A stretch of DNA of 64,000 bases from JANQMY01 sp965227095 (GCA_965227095.1 CBDDFL010000002.1:992001-1056000); one strand, 5' to 3'. Shown: positions 8,190 to 17,932, counted from the stretch's first letter. The notes: generated from the letters alone by a model not told the origin. Numbers and translations are program-made.

Positions 8190-9317
8190 CTACTCAAATA
8201 CGATCTTCGGCGCGGTTTTCTGACCTGGAAGTAGTGCTTGCGATACTTTTTCGGCGACCGCAAAAAAACACTGTGCGCCATCGCTGTCGGGATCAACGGC
8301 GACAATGGGTGTTCCGTTGTCTGAATTTTCTCGAATGTCCACATAAATGGGAATTTCGCCCAAGAATGTATAGTGACCTTCCTCAGCAGTTCTTTTTACG
8401 CCACCTTCGCCAAAAATGTATGATCTTTCGGTGCTGCCGGGACTTACGAAATAGCTCATATTTTCGACCAGTCCTAAGATGGGGACTTCGGTCTTTTCGA
8501 ACATCGCCACACCTTTTCGCGCATCGACCAACGCGATCTCCTGCGGGGTAGATACGATAACGGCACCCGCCAGTGGTACTTTTTGAGCCAGTGTTAACTG
8601 TGCATCTCCTGTTCCAGGGGGCATATCCACCACGAGAACATCCAGCTCACCCCAGGCCACGTCCATCAGCATTTGGGTAAGGGCGCTGCCCACCATGGGC
8701 CCGCGCCAGATCATTGGGGTGTCTTCATCAATCAGGAAACCGATGGACATGGTGTGAATGCCAAACTTTTCGATTGGTTTTAGCTTCTTGCCGTCGGTAG
8801 ATTCTGGCTTTCGATTAATGCCCAGCATGCGGGGAATGGATGGCCCGTAGATGTCGGCATCCAGCAGTCCGACTGACAATCCCGATTGAGAAAGTGCCAA
8901 GGCTAAGTTCACAGCCACCGTCGATTTGCCGACCCCTCCTTTCCCGCTGGCCACGGCAATGATCGATTTAACACCAGGCGGTGACGCGGGACCGGGTGGA
9001 CGGGTTTGGTGCTGAGTATGATTTTGACGGGTCGATAACTGTTTTTCGGCTGTAGAGGCTTCACCGCGGTGAGCCGTGAGAACCGCGGTTACCGACAATA
9101 CGCCGGGAAGTCCATAAACAGCTTTCTCGGCGGCGCTTCGAATGGGTTCGGCCTCTGGTCCTTGTTCAGGCGGAACCTCGATCGAAAATCCCACATGACC
9201 ATCCTTCACCACGAGCCCCTTTATGAGATCCGCTGATATCAGGTTTTGACCCGATCTTGGATCTTGGACTTTCTTTAGAGCCTCGAGAATGGCTTCTCGA
9301 TTAGGACTGGTCATCAA
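8190..9317 (-). CDS. mrp: Mrp/ApbC/NBP35-family iron-sulfur carrier P-loop ATPase
   Basis: 375 residues. An N-terminal MIP18/DUF59-like domain (about 1-95) is followed by a basic, Pro-rich linker and a ParA/MinD-like ATPase with the deviant Walker A ASGKGGVGKSTVAVNLAL and the block DVLVVDMPPGTGDAQLT. The family carries Fe-S clusters to apo-enzymes. The C-terminal CPxC that binds the cluster in many homologues reads SPGSTERS here, so those cysteines are missing. I recall the same absence in some alphaproteobacteria. Start: two consecutive ATGs (9317 and 9314), either possible. It is convergent with the gene before it. Confidence 0.88.
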   Translation of the reverse strand: MMTSPNREAILEALKKVQDPRSGQNLISADLIKGLVVKDGHVGFSIEVPPEQGPEAEPIRSAAEKAVYGLPGVLSVTAVLTAHRGEASTAEKQLSTRQNHTQHQTRPPGPASPPGVKSIIAVASGKGGVGKSTVAVNLALALSQSGLSVGLLDADIYGPSIPRMLGINRKPESTDGKKLKPIEKFGIHTMSIGFLIDEDTPMIWRGPMVGSALTQMLMDVAWGELDVLVVDMPPGTGDAQLTLAQKVPLAGAVIVSTPQEIALVDARKGVAMFEKTEVPILGLVENMSYFVSPGSTERSYIFGEGGVKRTAEEGHYTFLGEIPIYVDIRENSDNGTPIVAVDPDSDGAQCFFAVAEKVSQALLPGQKTAPKIVFE

Positions 9318-9419
9318 TTCGCGTCCTTGAGCGCTTTATAAGGGTCGGCTTGAAAAAGGCTGCTTCAGCTCCAAATATCCTAGAACACTCGGCATCCCTA
9401 ATCAGAAAGTCGCGTTAGA

Positions 9420-9448
9420 TTGCGCACACTTACGTAGTGTCATATAAA
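9420..9448 (+). promoter_or_regulatory. Candidate promoter for the hflK-hflC-DUF2065-degP group
   Basis: TTGCGC (9420-9425), a 17-base spacer and TATAAA (9443-9448). The spacer contains the inverted repeat ACACT-TACGT-AGTGT, so a regulator could sit on it. It lies about 170 bases before the hflK start, inside the 300-base gap between mrp and hflK. The rest of that gap shows nothing I can name. Confidence 0.45.
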
Positions 9449-9619
9449 CCGGAGCTGTAACGATTCCAAGGTTTGGTCAGGCGGTTTGGCAAGCCAGCTT
9501 AAACTCAAAGATCACTGTACCCCATTACACAAACTCTAAGCCCCCGAAGGCGCTTAGGGCCGCTTGAAAGCGATCCTGAGACCGGTGGTGGATAAGGTCG
9601 ATAACAAAAGGAAGATTGA

Positions 9620-10753
9620 ATGCCCTGGAATAACCAAAATGGCGGCGGAGGCTGGCAAGGCGGCGGGCGCGGACCCTGGGGGCAGGGGCCCAGCGGCGGT
9701 GGTGGACGTGGGGGTCCACAGCCACCTGATTTAGAAGATCTCCTAAAACGCGGCCAAGACCGTTTTAAAAGCGTGTTGCCTGGAAATGTCGGCGGAGGTG
9801 GCATTGCTATTCTGCTTCTTCTTATCTTGGGCGTTTGGCTCGTTACCGGCATTTACCGTGTCGGCCCCGAGGAAGTTGGGGTGGTGACGCGGTTTGGTAA
9901 ATTCCTGGGAGAAGCACAGGGCATAAAACAGCCGGGGTTGCATTATCACTTGCCATACCCAATTGAAAATGTTCGTACAGTGAAAGTTCGCACCCGTAAT
10001 CAACTGGATGTTGGTTTCAGCAAATCCACTGCGTCCCGTCGAAGCCAGACGGTGAAGCAAGAAAGTCTAATGCTGACAGGGGACGAGAATATCGTTGATC
10101 TAGGTTTCTCGGTTTTCTGGCAGGTCAAGCGGGCAGATCATTTCTTGTTCAACATCCAAAACCAGCAAACCACCTTGAAAGCTGTTGCAGAAAGCGTGAT
10201 GCGGGAAGTGGTCGGGCGCAGTGAAATTCAAGCGGTGCTGACCGAAAACCGGCGCGCAATCCAGGCCGAAGTTATTAAGATCATGCAAGAGACGTTGGAT
10301 TCTTACCAAGCTGGCGTTGAGGTTCTGGATGTCCAAATACAAGATTCAAAGCCACCGGATCAGGTGGTTGATTCCTTCCGTGATGTTGTTGCGGCCAAGC
10401 AGGACCAAAGTCGTTTGAGAAACCAGGCGGAGGCCTATCAAAACAAGGTCATTCCTGAAGCTCGTGGTGAGGCGGAACGTATTCTTCAGCAAGCGCAAGC
10501 TTATAAAGAGCAAACGATTGCGGAAGCGGAAGGTGAAGCTCAACGCTTTTTGTCCATCTATGAGGAATACAAAGAGGCAAAAGATGTTACGCGTCAGAGA
10601 ATCTTCCTGGAGACCATGGAGCGGGTTTTCGAAGACATGAACAAAGTCATCGTAGACGGTTCTAGTGGTTCTGGTGTGGTTCCGTATTTGCCGCTGCCTG
10701 AATTGCAAAAACAAATGCAGCGTGGACAAGCGCAAAGTGGAGGGACCAACTGA
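9620..10753 (+). CDS. hflK: HflK, FtsH protease modulator subunit
   Basis: 377 residues. The N-terminus is Gly/Trp/Pro-rich (NQNGGGGWQGGGRGPWGQ), as in HflK. One membrane segment (about residues 63-83) follows, then an SPFH/band-7 domain (VGPEEVGVVTRFGKF) and a long Glu/Ala/Arg helical region. HflK and HflC form a periplasmic-facing cage around FtsH at the inner membrane and limit its access to membrane substrates. The stop overlaps the hflC start by one base (TGATG). GGAAG lies 7 bases before the ATG. Confidence 0.94.
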   Translation: MPWNNQNGGGGWQGGGRGPWGQGPSGGGGRGGPQPPDLEDLLKRGQDRFKSVLPGNVGGGGIAILLLLILGVWLVTGIYRVGPEEVGVVTRFGKFLGEAQGIKQPGLHYHLPYPIENVRTVKVRTRNQLDVGFSKSTASRRSQTVKQESLMLTGDENIVDLGFSVFWQVKRADHFLFNIQNQQTTLKAVAESVMREVVGRSEIQAVLTENRRAIQAEVIKIMQETLDSYQAGVEVLDVQIQDSKPPDQVVDSFRDVVAAKQDQSRLRNQAEAYQNKVIPEARGEAERILQQAQAYKEQTIAEAEGEAQRFLSIYEEYKEAKDVTRQRIFLETMERVFEDMNKVIVDGSSGSGVVPYLPLPELQKQMQRGQAQSGGTN

Positions 10754-11646
10754 TGAACCGCTTTTTTTTGATCGGGTCAGTAGTTCTTATTGCGATCGCG
10801 GCCTTCGTTGCAGTCAATGCGTTGTTCATCGTGCACCAAACTCAGCAAGCAATCGTTTTGCAGTTTGGCGCCCCACGGCTCAAAATCAAAGAGCCGGGAC
10901 TGAAGTTTAAAACGCCCTTTATTCAGAATGTGGTCTATCTCGAAAAGCGGATACTTGATTTGGACGCTCCCGTGGAGGAAGTGTTTACGTCTGACCGGAA
11001 ACAGTTGTTGGTTGATGCTTTTGCGCGTTACCGCATTACCGAGCCGTTAAACTACTTCACGAGTTTTAACAGCGAAACTCTACGGTTGCAGGAAAACGCC
11101 GAGAAACAGCTTGCGAACCAGCTTAACTCAACGCTTAAAAACGTTATTGCCGCAGCCGATTTTACCGCTGTGATTTCAACAGACAGAAGTGACTTGATGC
11201 GGCGTATTCGCGATCAGTTAAATTCCAATTCTCAGCGCTATGGTGTCGAGATTGTCGATGTGCGGATTAAACGTGCGGATCTGCCGGAACAAAACAGTCA
11301 AGCCACTTACGAACGAATGGTGACTGAGCGCCGGCGGGAGGCTGCTGAGTTCCGAGCCCAAGGTGAAGAGGCGGCTTTGCGTATTCGTTCTTCAGCGGAT
11401 CGCGAAGTGACCGTCCTCAAAGCGCAAGCAAAACGGGATTCAGAGATCATCCGTGGTGAAGGGGATGCGGAGCGCAACCGGATTTTCGCGGAAGCCTTCG
11501 GCAAAGACCCAGACTTTTTCGCCTTTTACCGATCCATGCTGGCCTATGAAGCGGCCTTGCGTAAAGGCGACACCACCATGATCTTGTCGCCAGACAGTGA
11601 GTTTTTCCGGTATTTCGGCGATCTGGAAGGCAAAGGCGCCCGATAA
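10753..11646 (+). CDS. hflC: HflC, FtsH protease modulator subunit
   Basis: 297 residues. An N-terminal membrane anchor (about 4-24) is followed by the SPFH domain (HQTQQAIVLQFGAPR, DADAPV-type strand, VDAFARYRITEP) and the coiled coil. The C-terminal block DPDFFAFYRSMLAYEAAL is the HflC signature. It partners HflK from the coupled upstream gene. Confidence 0.94.
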   Translation: MNRFFLIGSVVLIAIAAFVAVNALFIVHQTQQAIVLQFGAPRLKIKEPGLKFKTPFIQNVVYLEKRILDLDAPVEEVFTSDRKQLLVDAFARYRITEPLNYFTSFNSETLRLQENAEKQLANQLNSTLKNVIAAADFTAVISTDRSDLMRRIRDQLNSNSQRYGVEIVDVRIKRADLPEQNSQATYERMVTERRREAAEFRAQGEEAALRIRSSADREVTVLKAQAKRDSEIIRGEGDAERNRIFAEAFGKDPDFFAFYRSMLAYEAALRKGDTTMILSPDSEFFRYFGDLEGKGAR

Positions 11647-11707
11647 ACAACAATTTATCGGTGTTAAGAGGCGGACGTTGCCTCTGGAGAGGCGTGAGGG
11701 CACTTAA

Positions 11708-11893
11708 TTGGCGGATTTAGTCACCGCGATTGGCCTGGCCTTGGCCATAGAAGGCGCGCTGTATGCCCTTTTCCCCGTTCAGATGAAAAGGTTCATCGCG
11801 GCTGCATTGGCATCAGATGACGCGTCAATGCGGATTGCAGGCGTAATAGCGGTATTTTTGGGCGTTGTGATCGTTTGGCTCGTCCGTGGTTAA
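11708..11893 (+). CDS. DUF2065 small membrane protein
   Basis: 61 residues, starting at TTG 11708 after GTGAGGG. Two hydrophobic helices (about 4-22 and 42-59) enclose a short loop with YALFPVQMKRF. This is the DUF2065/YjeT pattern, and the family sits between hflC and degP in many alphaproteobacteria, as here. Membrane location is predicted. The function is not known. A gap of 190 bases to degP shows no further gene. Confidence 0.75.
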   Translation: MADLVTAIGLALAIEGALYALFPVQMKRFIAAALASDDASMRIAGVIAVFLGVVIVWLVRG

Positions 11894-12083
11894 TCGAATT
11901 CACCTCAAAAAGCCTACACATTTTAATGAAACGATTACCATAAATACGCCAAATTTGAGATGTACGCCCACCTTGACGCAGGCTAGCCAGACGTACCTAA
12001 TCGATTTTGTGGAACGCAGATTCGATAGTTACTTCCTCTAGTTCCTATTGCGCCTGCGGACAAGAATTAAGGAGAATTCACGC

Positions 12084-13586
12084 GTGAACGAAAGAGCTGC
12101 TTCGATGGTCGGCAGACGTCAACAACTGGGTGCCTTGAGCACCTTCAATCTGATGTGTTTGCTGGTCGGTCTGGCCATGATTCTGCCGTTGAATGCGGCT
12201 TTGGGGAAAGCGCCACCTGAGAGTTTCGCTGACCTGGCCGAACAACTCTCCCCTGCGGTTGTAAACATATCCACGTCGCAGACCGTTAAAAAGCAAGATA
12301 GAGATTCCGTTCCTGTACCAGAGTTCCCTCCGGGATCGCCGTTTGAAGATCTTTTCCGTGATTTCTTTGACCGTAATGGTAATGGTGGACGTCAGCCACG
12401 GCGGGTAACCTCGCTTGGTTCAGGCTTCGTGATCGATCCTAGTGGGATCATCGTGACGAACAATCACGTGATCGAAGAGGCAGACAAGGTAACGGTCAAT
12501 TTTGTCGATGGCAGCACCTTGCCGGCGGAAATTCTTGGCCGTGATCCAAAAACCGACATTGCTGTTCTAAAAGTGAAATCCGACAAACCGCTTGCCCATG
12601 TTAATTTTGGCGATGCCGATAAGGCACGCGTTGGGGATTGGGTTCTTGCGATCGGTAACCCATTTGGGTTGGGTGGCTCGCTCAGCGCCGGTATCATTTC
12701 TGCCCGGAACAGAGACATCAATGCTGGCCCCTATGATGACTTTATTCAGACGGATGCTGCCATCAATCGTGGGAATAGCGGTGGTCCGCTCTTCAATACG
12801 CAAGGCCAAGTCATTGGCGTGAACACTGCCATCATCTCTCCATCTGGCGGTTCGATCGGAATCGGATTTGCGGTACCCTCAAGCCTGGTTGTTCCAGTTG
12901 TCGAGCAGCTGAAGCAGTATGGTGAAACGCGTCGTGGTTGGCTTGGTGTTCGCATCCAGACCGTTACAGATGAAATAGCTGAAAGTCTATCCCTAACGTC
13001 AGCATACGGTGCGCTGGTAGCGGGCGTTACGGAAAGTGGCCCTGCAGCAAAAGCCGGCTTGAAACAAGGCGATGTGATTGTGTCATTCGATGGACGTAAA
13101 GTCGAAGAGATGCGCCATCTGCCGCGCATGGTCGCCGAAACCGACATCGGAAAGTCTGTTCCGGTTGAAGTGATCCGTGACGGCAAGAAGGTCAGTAAAC
13201 GCGTGAAAATCGAGCGTCTTGAAGAAGGCGATGAAGTTGCCTCCGCTGTGGTCGATCAGAATTCGCCGGTTGCGGGCAAGGAAGAACGCAAAAGCCTCGG
13301 TCTTACACTTTCAGCAATCACGCCTCGTTTACGGAGCACTTTTAACATTGAAGATGGTGTTGAGGGCGTTTTGGTAACGGAAGTTGATCCCAACAGCGCA
13401 GCCGCGGAAAAACAAATCCGACCGGGCGATGTTATTGTGGAAATCGGTCAGGAAGAGGTTTTCCGTCCCGATGATGTGGTGGGTGTGGTGAACCGCGTCA
13501 CCAAAGAGGATAAGAAATCGATCCTCCTCGGATTAAATCGGCGAGGTGACTTCCGGTTTGTCGCCGTCCGGATTGATAAAAGCTGA
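12084..13586 (+). CDS. degP: DegP/Do-family periplasmic serine protease
   Basis: 500 residues from GTG 12084, chosen because AAGGAG lies 9 bases upstream. A TTG at 12048 would add 12 residues without a ribosome-binding site. A signal peptide (about 20-45) leads to the trypsin-like domain with the complete triad: His in TNNHVI (about residue 128), Asp in KTDIAVLKV (about 158) and Ser in RGNSGGPLF (about 232). Two PDZ domains follow (about 265-370 and 400-495). It degrades or refolds damaged envelope proteins. Together with HflKC it makes this a membrane and envelope quality-control cluster. Confidence 0.93.
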   Translation: MNERAASMVGRRQQLGALSTFNLMCLLVGLAMILPLNAALGKAPPESFADLAEQLSPAVVNISTSQTVKKQDRDSVPVPEFPPGSPFEDLFRDFFDRNGNGGRQPRRVTSLGSGFVIDPSGIIVTNNHVIEEADKVTVNFVDGSTLPAEILGRDPKTDIAVLKVKSDKPLAHVNFGDADKARVGDWVLAIGNPFGLGGSLSAGIISARNRDINAGPYDDFIQTDAAINRGNSGGPLFNTQGQVIGVNTAIISPSGGSIGIGFAVPSSLVVPVVEQLKQYGETRRGWLGVRIQTVTDEIAESLSLTSAYGALVAGVTESGPAAKAGLKQGDVIVSFDGRKVEEMRHLPRMVAETDIGKSVPVEVIRDGKKVSKRVKIERLEEGDEVASAVVDQNSPVAGKEERKSLGLTLSAITPRLRSTFNIEDGVEGVLVTEVDPNSAAAEKQIRPGDVIVEIGQEEVFRPDDVVGVVNRVTKEDKKSILLGLNRRGDFRFVAVRIDKS

Positions 13587-13613
13587 CCAGAGATTTTCGA
13601 AAAACTTCTTTAA

Positions 13614-13644
13614 AAACCCCGTAGGCTACTGGTCTGCGGGGTTT
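13614..13644. terminator. Bidirectional terminator between degP and serB
   Basis: AAACCCCG (13614-13621) pairs with CGGGGTTT (13637-13644). A/T tracts on both sides fit use by both convergent genes. The right arm lies inside the last codons of serB. Confidence 0.6.
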
Positions 13645-14537
13645 ACTATATCCGCCGCAGAATATCCCTGCAGATAGAGCAGCGTAGTTAGATCGGTGGT
13701 CTTCACGGCCACGTCTGCACCTTCCTCGACAATTGGCTTGCCACGGAAAGAGACCCCAGTTCCAGCACGTTGGAGCATCGCAAGATCGTTCGCACCGTCG
13801 CCGACGGCAATCACGTCCTGGAAGTCAATATGATGTTCCGTGCACAGCCTTTCTAATGTAGCGAGCTTAGCCTCGCGTCCTAAAATTGGGTCGGCAACAT
13901 TACCCGTTAGTTTTCCATTGGCGATTTCAAGCGTATTGCCGAAGTTCATCTCAAAACCAACATCATTGGCTACGCGCGATGTAAAATAGGTGAATCCCCC
14001 TGACACCAACGCCGTCACCGCTCCGTTCTGGCGCATGGTGTGCACGAGGGTCTTAGCGCCCGGCATGCTTTTAATGCGTTCCCGATAGGTTTGCTCCAGC
14101 GTGTCTTCGGGCAAGCCCTCCAACATTTTGACCCGTTCGCGGAGAGCACCTTCGAAATCCAACTCTCCTCGCATGGCGCGTTCCGTAATCGCGCTGACCT
14201 GGGGCCCGAACCCCGCCAAATCCGCAAGCTCATCCAAACACTCACATTGAATGATCGTTGAATCCATGTCTGCGATAAGCAATCGTGCTTTTTGGTCACG
14301 TTCAGGTAAAACGGCAAAATCAATGGGACGTGATCCGATTAGTTTTCGAACGTTGTTCGAGACATCGGTTTGGTCGGTCGCTGATAGGACTATTCGGTGC
14401 GCAAGATTGGGCACAAGCTCAGTGTTCGAGCGTATATAAACTTCCGCGTCGGTCAGTGCTGTTGAAATTTGGGCAATTGCGTCAGCATCGAGTATCTGTT
14501 GTGACTGGGGCGCAACTAGGGTGAGGGTGAGGTCCAT
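13626..14537 (-). CDS. serB: Phosphoserine phosphatase
   Basis: 303 residues. An N-terminal ACT-like region is followed by a HAD hydrolase domain. HAD motif I is ADMDSTIIQCECLDEL (the first Asp is the nucleophile), motif II lies in VSGGFTYF, and motif IV is AVGDGANDLAML. This is the serine-biosynthesis enzyme removing phosphate from phosphoserine. It is divergent from miaA, with 23 bases between the starts. Confidence 0.95.
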   Translation of the reverse strand: MDLTLTLVAPQSQQILDADAIAQISTALTDAEVYIRSNTELVPNLAHRIVLSATDQTDVSNNVRKLIGSRPIDFAVLPERDQKARLLIADMDSTIIQCECLDELADLAGFGPQVSAITERAMRGELDFEGALRERVKMLEGLPEDTLEQTYRERIKSMPGAKTLVHTMRQNGAVTALVSGGFTYFTSRVANDVGFEMNFGNTLEIANGKLTGNVADPILGREAKLATLERLCTEHHIDFQDVIAVGDGANDLAMLQRAGTGVSFRGKPIVEEGADVAVKTTDLTTLLYLQGYSAADIVNPADQ

Positions 14538-14560
14538 TGGACTGAACTCTGAAAAAAAGA

Positions 14561-15499
14561 ATGAACAAGATTGTCCTTATTGCAGGGCCAACCTGTAGCG
14601 GCAAGTCGAAGATTGCATTGTCCTTGGCGCAAAACATCAATGGGGTTCTGATCAATGCGGACTCTATGCAGGTCTACGCAGATATACCCATATTGAGCGC
14701 CCAGCCGTCAAAAGAGGACCAACAATCAGTTCCCCATCTGCTCTACGGCCATGTGAGCTGCACCTCAGACTATTCGACGGGAACATGGTTGGAAGAGGCG
14801 GTCACGGCTATCCGGAATAGCTGGTCTGAAGATAAAGTGCCAATCGTTGTCGGGGGGACCGGTCTCTATTTCGAAGCGCTTATGGCAGGACTTGCCAATA
14901 TCCCGCCCATTCCTGAGTTTGTCAGGCAACATGTTCGAGCACTCGCCAACCGATTTGGCCTTGCGGGCCTCGAAGAAAGGCTGCGTGTTTTGAACGCCCT
15001 TAATGGCATGCCAGAGGTTTTGGATCGGCAACGTGCCTCAAGAGCTTTGGAGGTTCGCCTTGCCACCGGGATGTCGCTCGGGGATTGGCAGAAAAAGGGG
15101 CGCAAACCGCCATTTTCTTTTGAATCTTTTGTGCCGATTGTTTTGAAGCCGGATCGGCAGGAGATTTATGAGAGATGCGACGCGCGGTTAGACGCAATGA
15201 TGGCCGCTGGGGCCCTTTCCGAGGTGTCGAAACTCGCTGAGTACCCGCAGGTGGAGAGGTGCGGTATGGCATTTAAAGCGCTTGGTGTGCCCCAATTGTT
15301 ACGTCACCTCGAAGGAGAGATGCCGCTTGACGCGGCATTAACTGAAGCGAAGACAGCCACGCGTCGCTATGCAAAGCGGCAATTCACCTGGATAACGCGA
15401 CATATGATTGCGTGGAATGGTATTAAAGAGAAAGAAATGGAAAAAACTATGCCAAAAATCTTTTCTATTATTAAAGAAAATGGGTTGACCCTGAGCTAA
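14561..15499 (+). CDS. miaA: tRNA dimethylallyltransferase
   Basis: 312 residues. The P-loop GPTCSGKSKIALSLA at the N-terminus, the INADSMQVY block, the VGGTGLYFEALM segment and the late RRYAKRQFTWI motif identify MiaA. It adds the dimethylallyl group to A37 of tRNAs reading UNN codons. The start has little room upstream because serB begins 23 bases away on the other strand. A terminator hairpin follows 30 bases after the stop. Confidence 0.95.
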   Translation: MNKIVLIAGPTCSGKSKIALSLAQNINGVLINADSMQVYADIPILSAQPSKEDQQSVPHLLYGHVSCTSDYSTGTWLEEAVTAIRNSWSEDKVPIVVGGTGLYFEALMAGLANIPPIPEFVRQHVRALANRFGLAGLEERLRVLNALNGMPEVLDRQRASRALEVRLATGMSLGDWQKKGRKPPFSFESFVPIVLKPDRQEIYERCDARLDAMMAAGALSEVSKLAEYPQVERCGMAFKALGVPQLLRHLEGEMPLDAALTEAKTATRRYAKRQFTWITRHMIAWNGIKEKEMEKTMPKIFSIIKENGLTLS

Positions 15500-15528
15500 C
15501 GGGCGACTAGGGTGCGCTGCTTTCCGGC

Positions 15529-15554
15529 CCGAGCCTCGTTGCTCGGCTTTTTAT
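15529..15554 (+). terminator. Terminator hairpin between miaA and ilvB
   Basis: CCGAGC (15529-15534), a 6-base loop, GCTCGG (15541-15546), then CTTTTTATT. It ends miaA or acts as an attenuator for ilvB, which starts 23 bases later. I see no leader peptide rich in branched-chain codons, so simple termination is favoured. Confidence 0.65.
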
Positions 15555-15576
15555 TGCATTTTTGGAGTGTTTGATC

Positions 15577-17334
15577 ATGTCTTCCGATCCGAAATCGGGT
15601 GCTGCTTTGATCTTACAAGCCCTGGAAGACCAGGGTGTTGAGGTCATTTTCGGCTATCCGGGTGGGGCGGTTTTGCCCATCTATGACGAACTGTTTAAGC
15701 AGGATCGGATCAAACATGTGCTTGTGCGTCACGAACAAGGCGCCGTTCATGCGGCGGAAGGCTATGCCCGCTCGAGCGGAAAACCGGGCGTTGTCCTCGT
15801 CACCTCTGGCCCCGGAGCGACAAACGCTGTCACCGGATTAACCGATGCGCTTCTGGATTCGGTTCCGCTGGTTTGTCTGTCAGGACAGGTGCCCACGCAT
15901 CTAATCGGTTCGGATGCCTTTCAAGAATGCGATACGGTTGGCATCACCCGCGGATGTACAAAACACAATTGGTTAGTCAAGAGCGCGAATGATCTTCCGC
16001 GCGTTATTCACGAAGCCTTTTACATCGCGAAAAGCGGTCGCCCCGGACCGGTTGTTGTCGATGTTCCTAAAGACGTCCAATTCGAGGCTGGCGAGTATGT
16101 CGGGCCCGCTAATGTGCGCCACCGTACCTACCAGCCGCAATTGAAGGGCAGCATGGAGAGCATTAAGCAGGCGATCGATCTGATCGCTGAGGCGAAGTGC
16201 CCGATTTTTTATACCGGCGGAGGGGTGATCAATTCGGGTAAAGCCGCAACCCAATTGCTGAGGGATTTTGTGAAGGCCACAGGCTTTCCGATCACGTCGA
16301 CCCTTATGGGTTTGGGAGCATATCCGGCAAACGATCCGCAATGGCTTGGCATGCTGGGCATGCACGGGACGTATGAGGCCAACTGGGCCATGAATCAGTG
16401 TGATTTGATGATCAATGTTGGTGCGCGTTTTGATGATCGCATCACGGGGAGGTTGGATGCGTTTTCTCCCAACTCAAAAAAAATTCACATTGATATCGAC
16501 CCATCGTCCATCAACAAAAATGTGATGGTTGATGTTCCCATCGTTGGTGATGTGGCGCACGTCCTGGAAGATATGATGCGCGTTTGGAAATCGTCAGCGC
16601 GCCCTCAGCGTAAAGATGAACTGGCCGCGTGGTGGCAACGTATTGATGAATGGCGGGCTAAGAAAAGTCTTTCTTTTAAAAACTCTGACACTGTTATCAA
16701 GCCGCAATATGCCATTCAGCGTTTGTATGAGCTTACGAAAGACCGTGAGACATACATCACAACAGAAGTTGGTCAGCATCAGATGTGGGCGGCACAGCAT
16801 TATCACTTCAATGAACCCAACCGGTGGATGACATCAGGTGGCCTGGGAACGATGGGCTATGGATTGCCGGCCGCCATTGGTGTTCAAATGGCCCATCCCG
16901 AAAAGCTTGTTATTGATGTTGCGGGCGAAGCATCAATTCTGATGAACATGCAGGAAATGTCCACAGCGGTACAATACCGTTTGCCCGTGAAGGTGTTTAT
17001 TCTTAACAATCAATATATGGGTATGGTTCGTCAGTGGCAGGAGCTTTTGCACGGCGGCCGATATTCTGAAAGCTACACGGCAGCGTTACCGGACTTTGTC
17101 AGATTGGCAGAGGCTTATCACGCGACGGGCATTCGTGTGACGTCTCCTGCGGATCTTGATGGCGCCATTACACAAATGATTGAAACCGACGGCCCAGTCA
17201 TTGTGGATTGTTTGGTCGATAAGGAAGAAAATTGTTTTCCGATGATCCCATCGGGTGCTGCTCATAATGAAATGATTCTTGGCCCTGAAGACGTGGAGCA
17301 AGAAATTTCTGAAGCAGGCAAGGTTCTTGTCTAG
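15577..17334 (+). CDS. ilvB: Acetolactate synthase large subunit
   Basis: 585 residues from the ATG at 15577, which has TTTGGAG 9 bases upstream. A TTG five codons earlier lacks a site. This is a thiamine-diphosphate enzyme making acetolactate for valine/leucine and acetohydroxybutyrate for isoleucine. The N-terminal EVIFGYPGGAVLPIYDEL and RHEQGAVHAAEGYAR (catalytic Glu region) are present, as is the C-terminal ThDP motif, here GEASILMNMQEMSTAVQY with NNQYMGMVRQWQ. The usual GD of that motif reads GE (VAGEASI), a small deviation. The small subunit follows 57 bases later. Confidence 0.95.
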   Translation: MSSDPKSGAALILQALEDQGVEVIFGYPGGAVLPIYDELFKQDRIKHVLVRHEQGAVHAAEGYARSSGKPGVVLVTSGPGATNAVTGLTDALLDSVPLVCLSGQVPTHLIGSDAFQECDTVGITRGCTKHNWLVKSANDLPRVIHEAFYIAKSGRPGPVVVDVPKDVQFEAGEYVGPANVRHRTYQPQLKGSMESIKQAIDLIAEAKCPIFYTGGGVINSGKAATQLLRDFVKATGFPITSTLMGLGAYPANDPQWLGMLGMHGTYEANWAMNQCDLMINVGARFDDRITGRLDAFSPNSKKIHIDIDPSSINKNVMVDVPIVGDVAHVLEDMMRVWKSSARPQRKDELAAWWQRIDEWRAKKSLSFKNSDTVIKPQYAIQRLYELTKDRETYITTEVGQHQMWAAQHYHFNEPNRWMTSGGLGTMGYGLPAAIGVQMAHPEKLVIDVAGEASILMNMQEMSTAVQYRLPVKVFILNNQYMGMVRQWQELLHGGRYSESYTAALPDFVRLAEAYHATGIRVTSPADLDGAITQMIETDGPVIVDCLVDKEENCFPMIPSGAAHNEMILGPEDVEQEISEAGKVLV

Positions 17335-17391
17335 GCGGATTTCGTAAGCGAATTTAATAACGTATACGGATCTTCAAGCTGGAAGTGAATA

Positions 17392-17904
17392 ATGATTGAT
17401 ACTCAGACCGAAGAGCGTCACGTATTGGCGATCCTGGTCGATAACGAAGCTGGTGTTTTGGCGCGCGTCATAGGTTTGTTTTCCGGTCGCGGATACAATA
17501 TTGACAGCTTGACAGTGGCTGAAGTGGATGTTGAGGCGCACACCTCCCGCATTACAGTGGTCACTTACGGGACACCAATGGTCATTGAGCAGATTCGGGC
17601 TCAATTGGAACGCCTGGTGCCAGTTCATAAGGTTGTCGACTTAACGGTGCGTGGCCCTTCTGTCGAACGGGAAATGGCGCTTATCAAGGTCGTTGGTACC
17701 GGCGATAAACGTGTTGAGGCACTGCGCCTGAGTGAGGCGTTTCGAGCGCGTGTTATCGATACCACGCATTCTTCATTTGTATTTGAATTGACAGGGGCAT
17801 CCGACAAGATTGATGCCTTTGTCGGATTAATGAGGCCCCTGGGCCTCACAGACGTTTCGCGCACCGGGGTCGTCGGGATCTCACGTGGCCCGGAAGCGAT
17901 GTGA
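17392..17904 (+). CDS. ilvH: Acetolactate synthase small (regulatory) subunit
   Basis: 170 residues. An N-terminal ACT domain (HVLAILVDNEAGVLARVIGL FSGRGYNIDSL) is followed by the C-terminal domain common to small subunits. It activates the large subunit and gives valine feedback. It lies in the ilvB-ilvH-ilvC order, with 28 bases to the ilvC start. Confidence 0.95.
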   Translation: MIDTQTEERHVLAILVDNEAGVLARVIGLFSGRGYNIDSLTVAEVDVEAHTSRITVVTYGTPMVIEQIRAQLERLVPVHKVVDLTVRGPSVEREMALIKVVGTGDKRVEALRLSEAFRARVIDTTHSSFVFELTGASDKIDAFVGLMRPLGLTDVSRTGVVGISRGPEAM

Positions 17905-17932
17905 CAATTGCATTGAGTTGAAAGGAAGAGAA

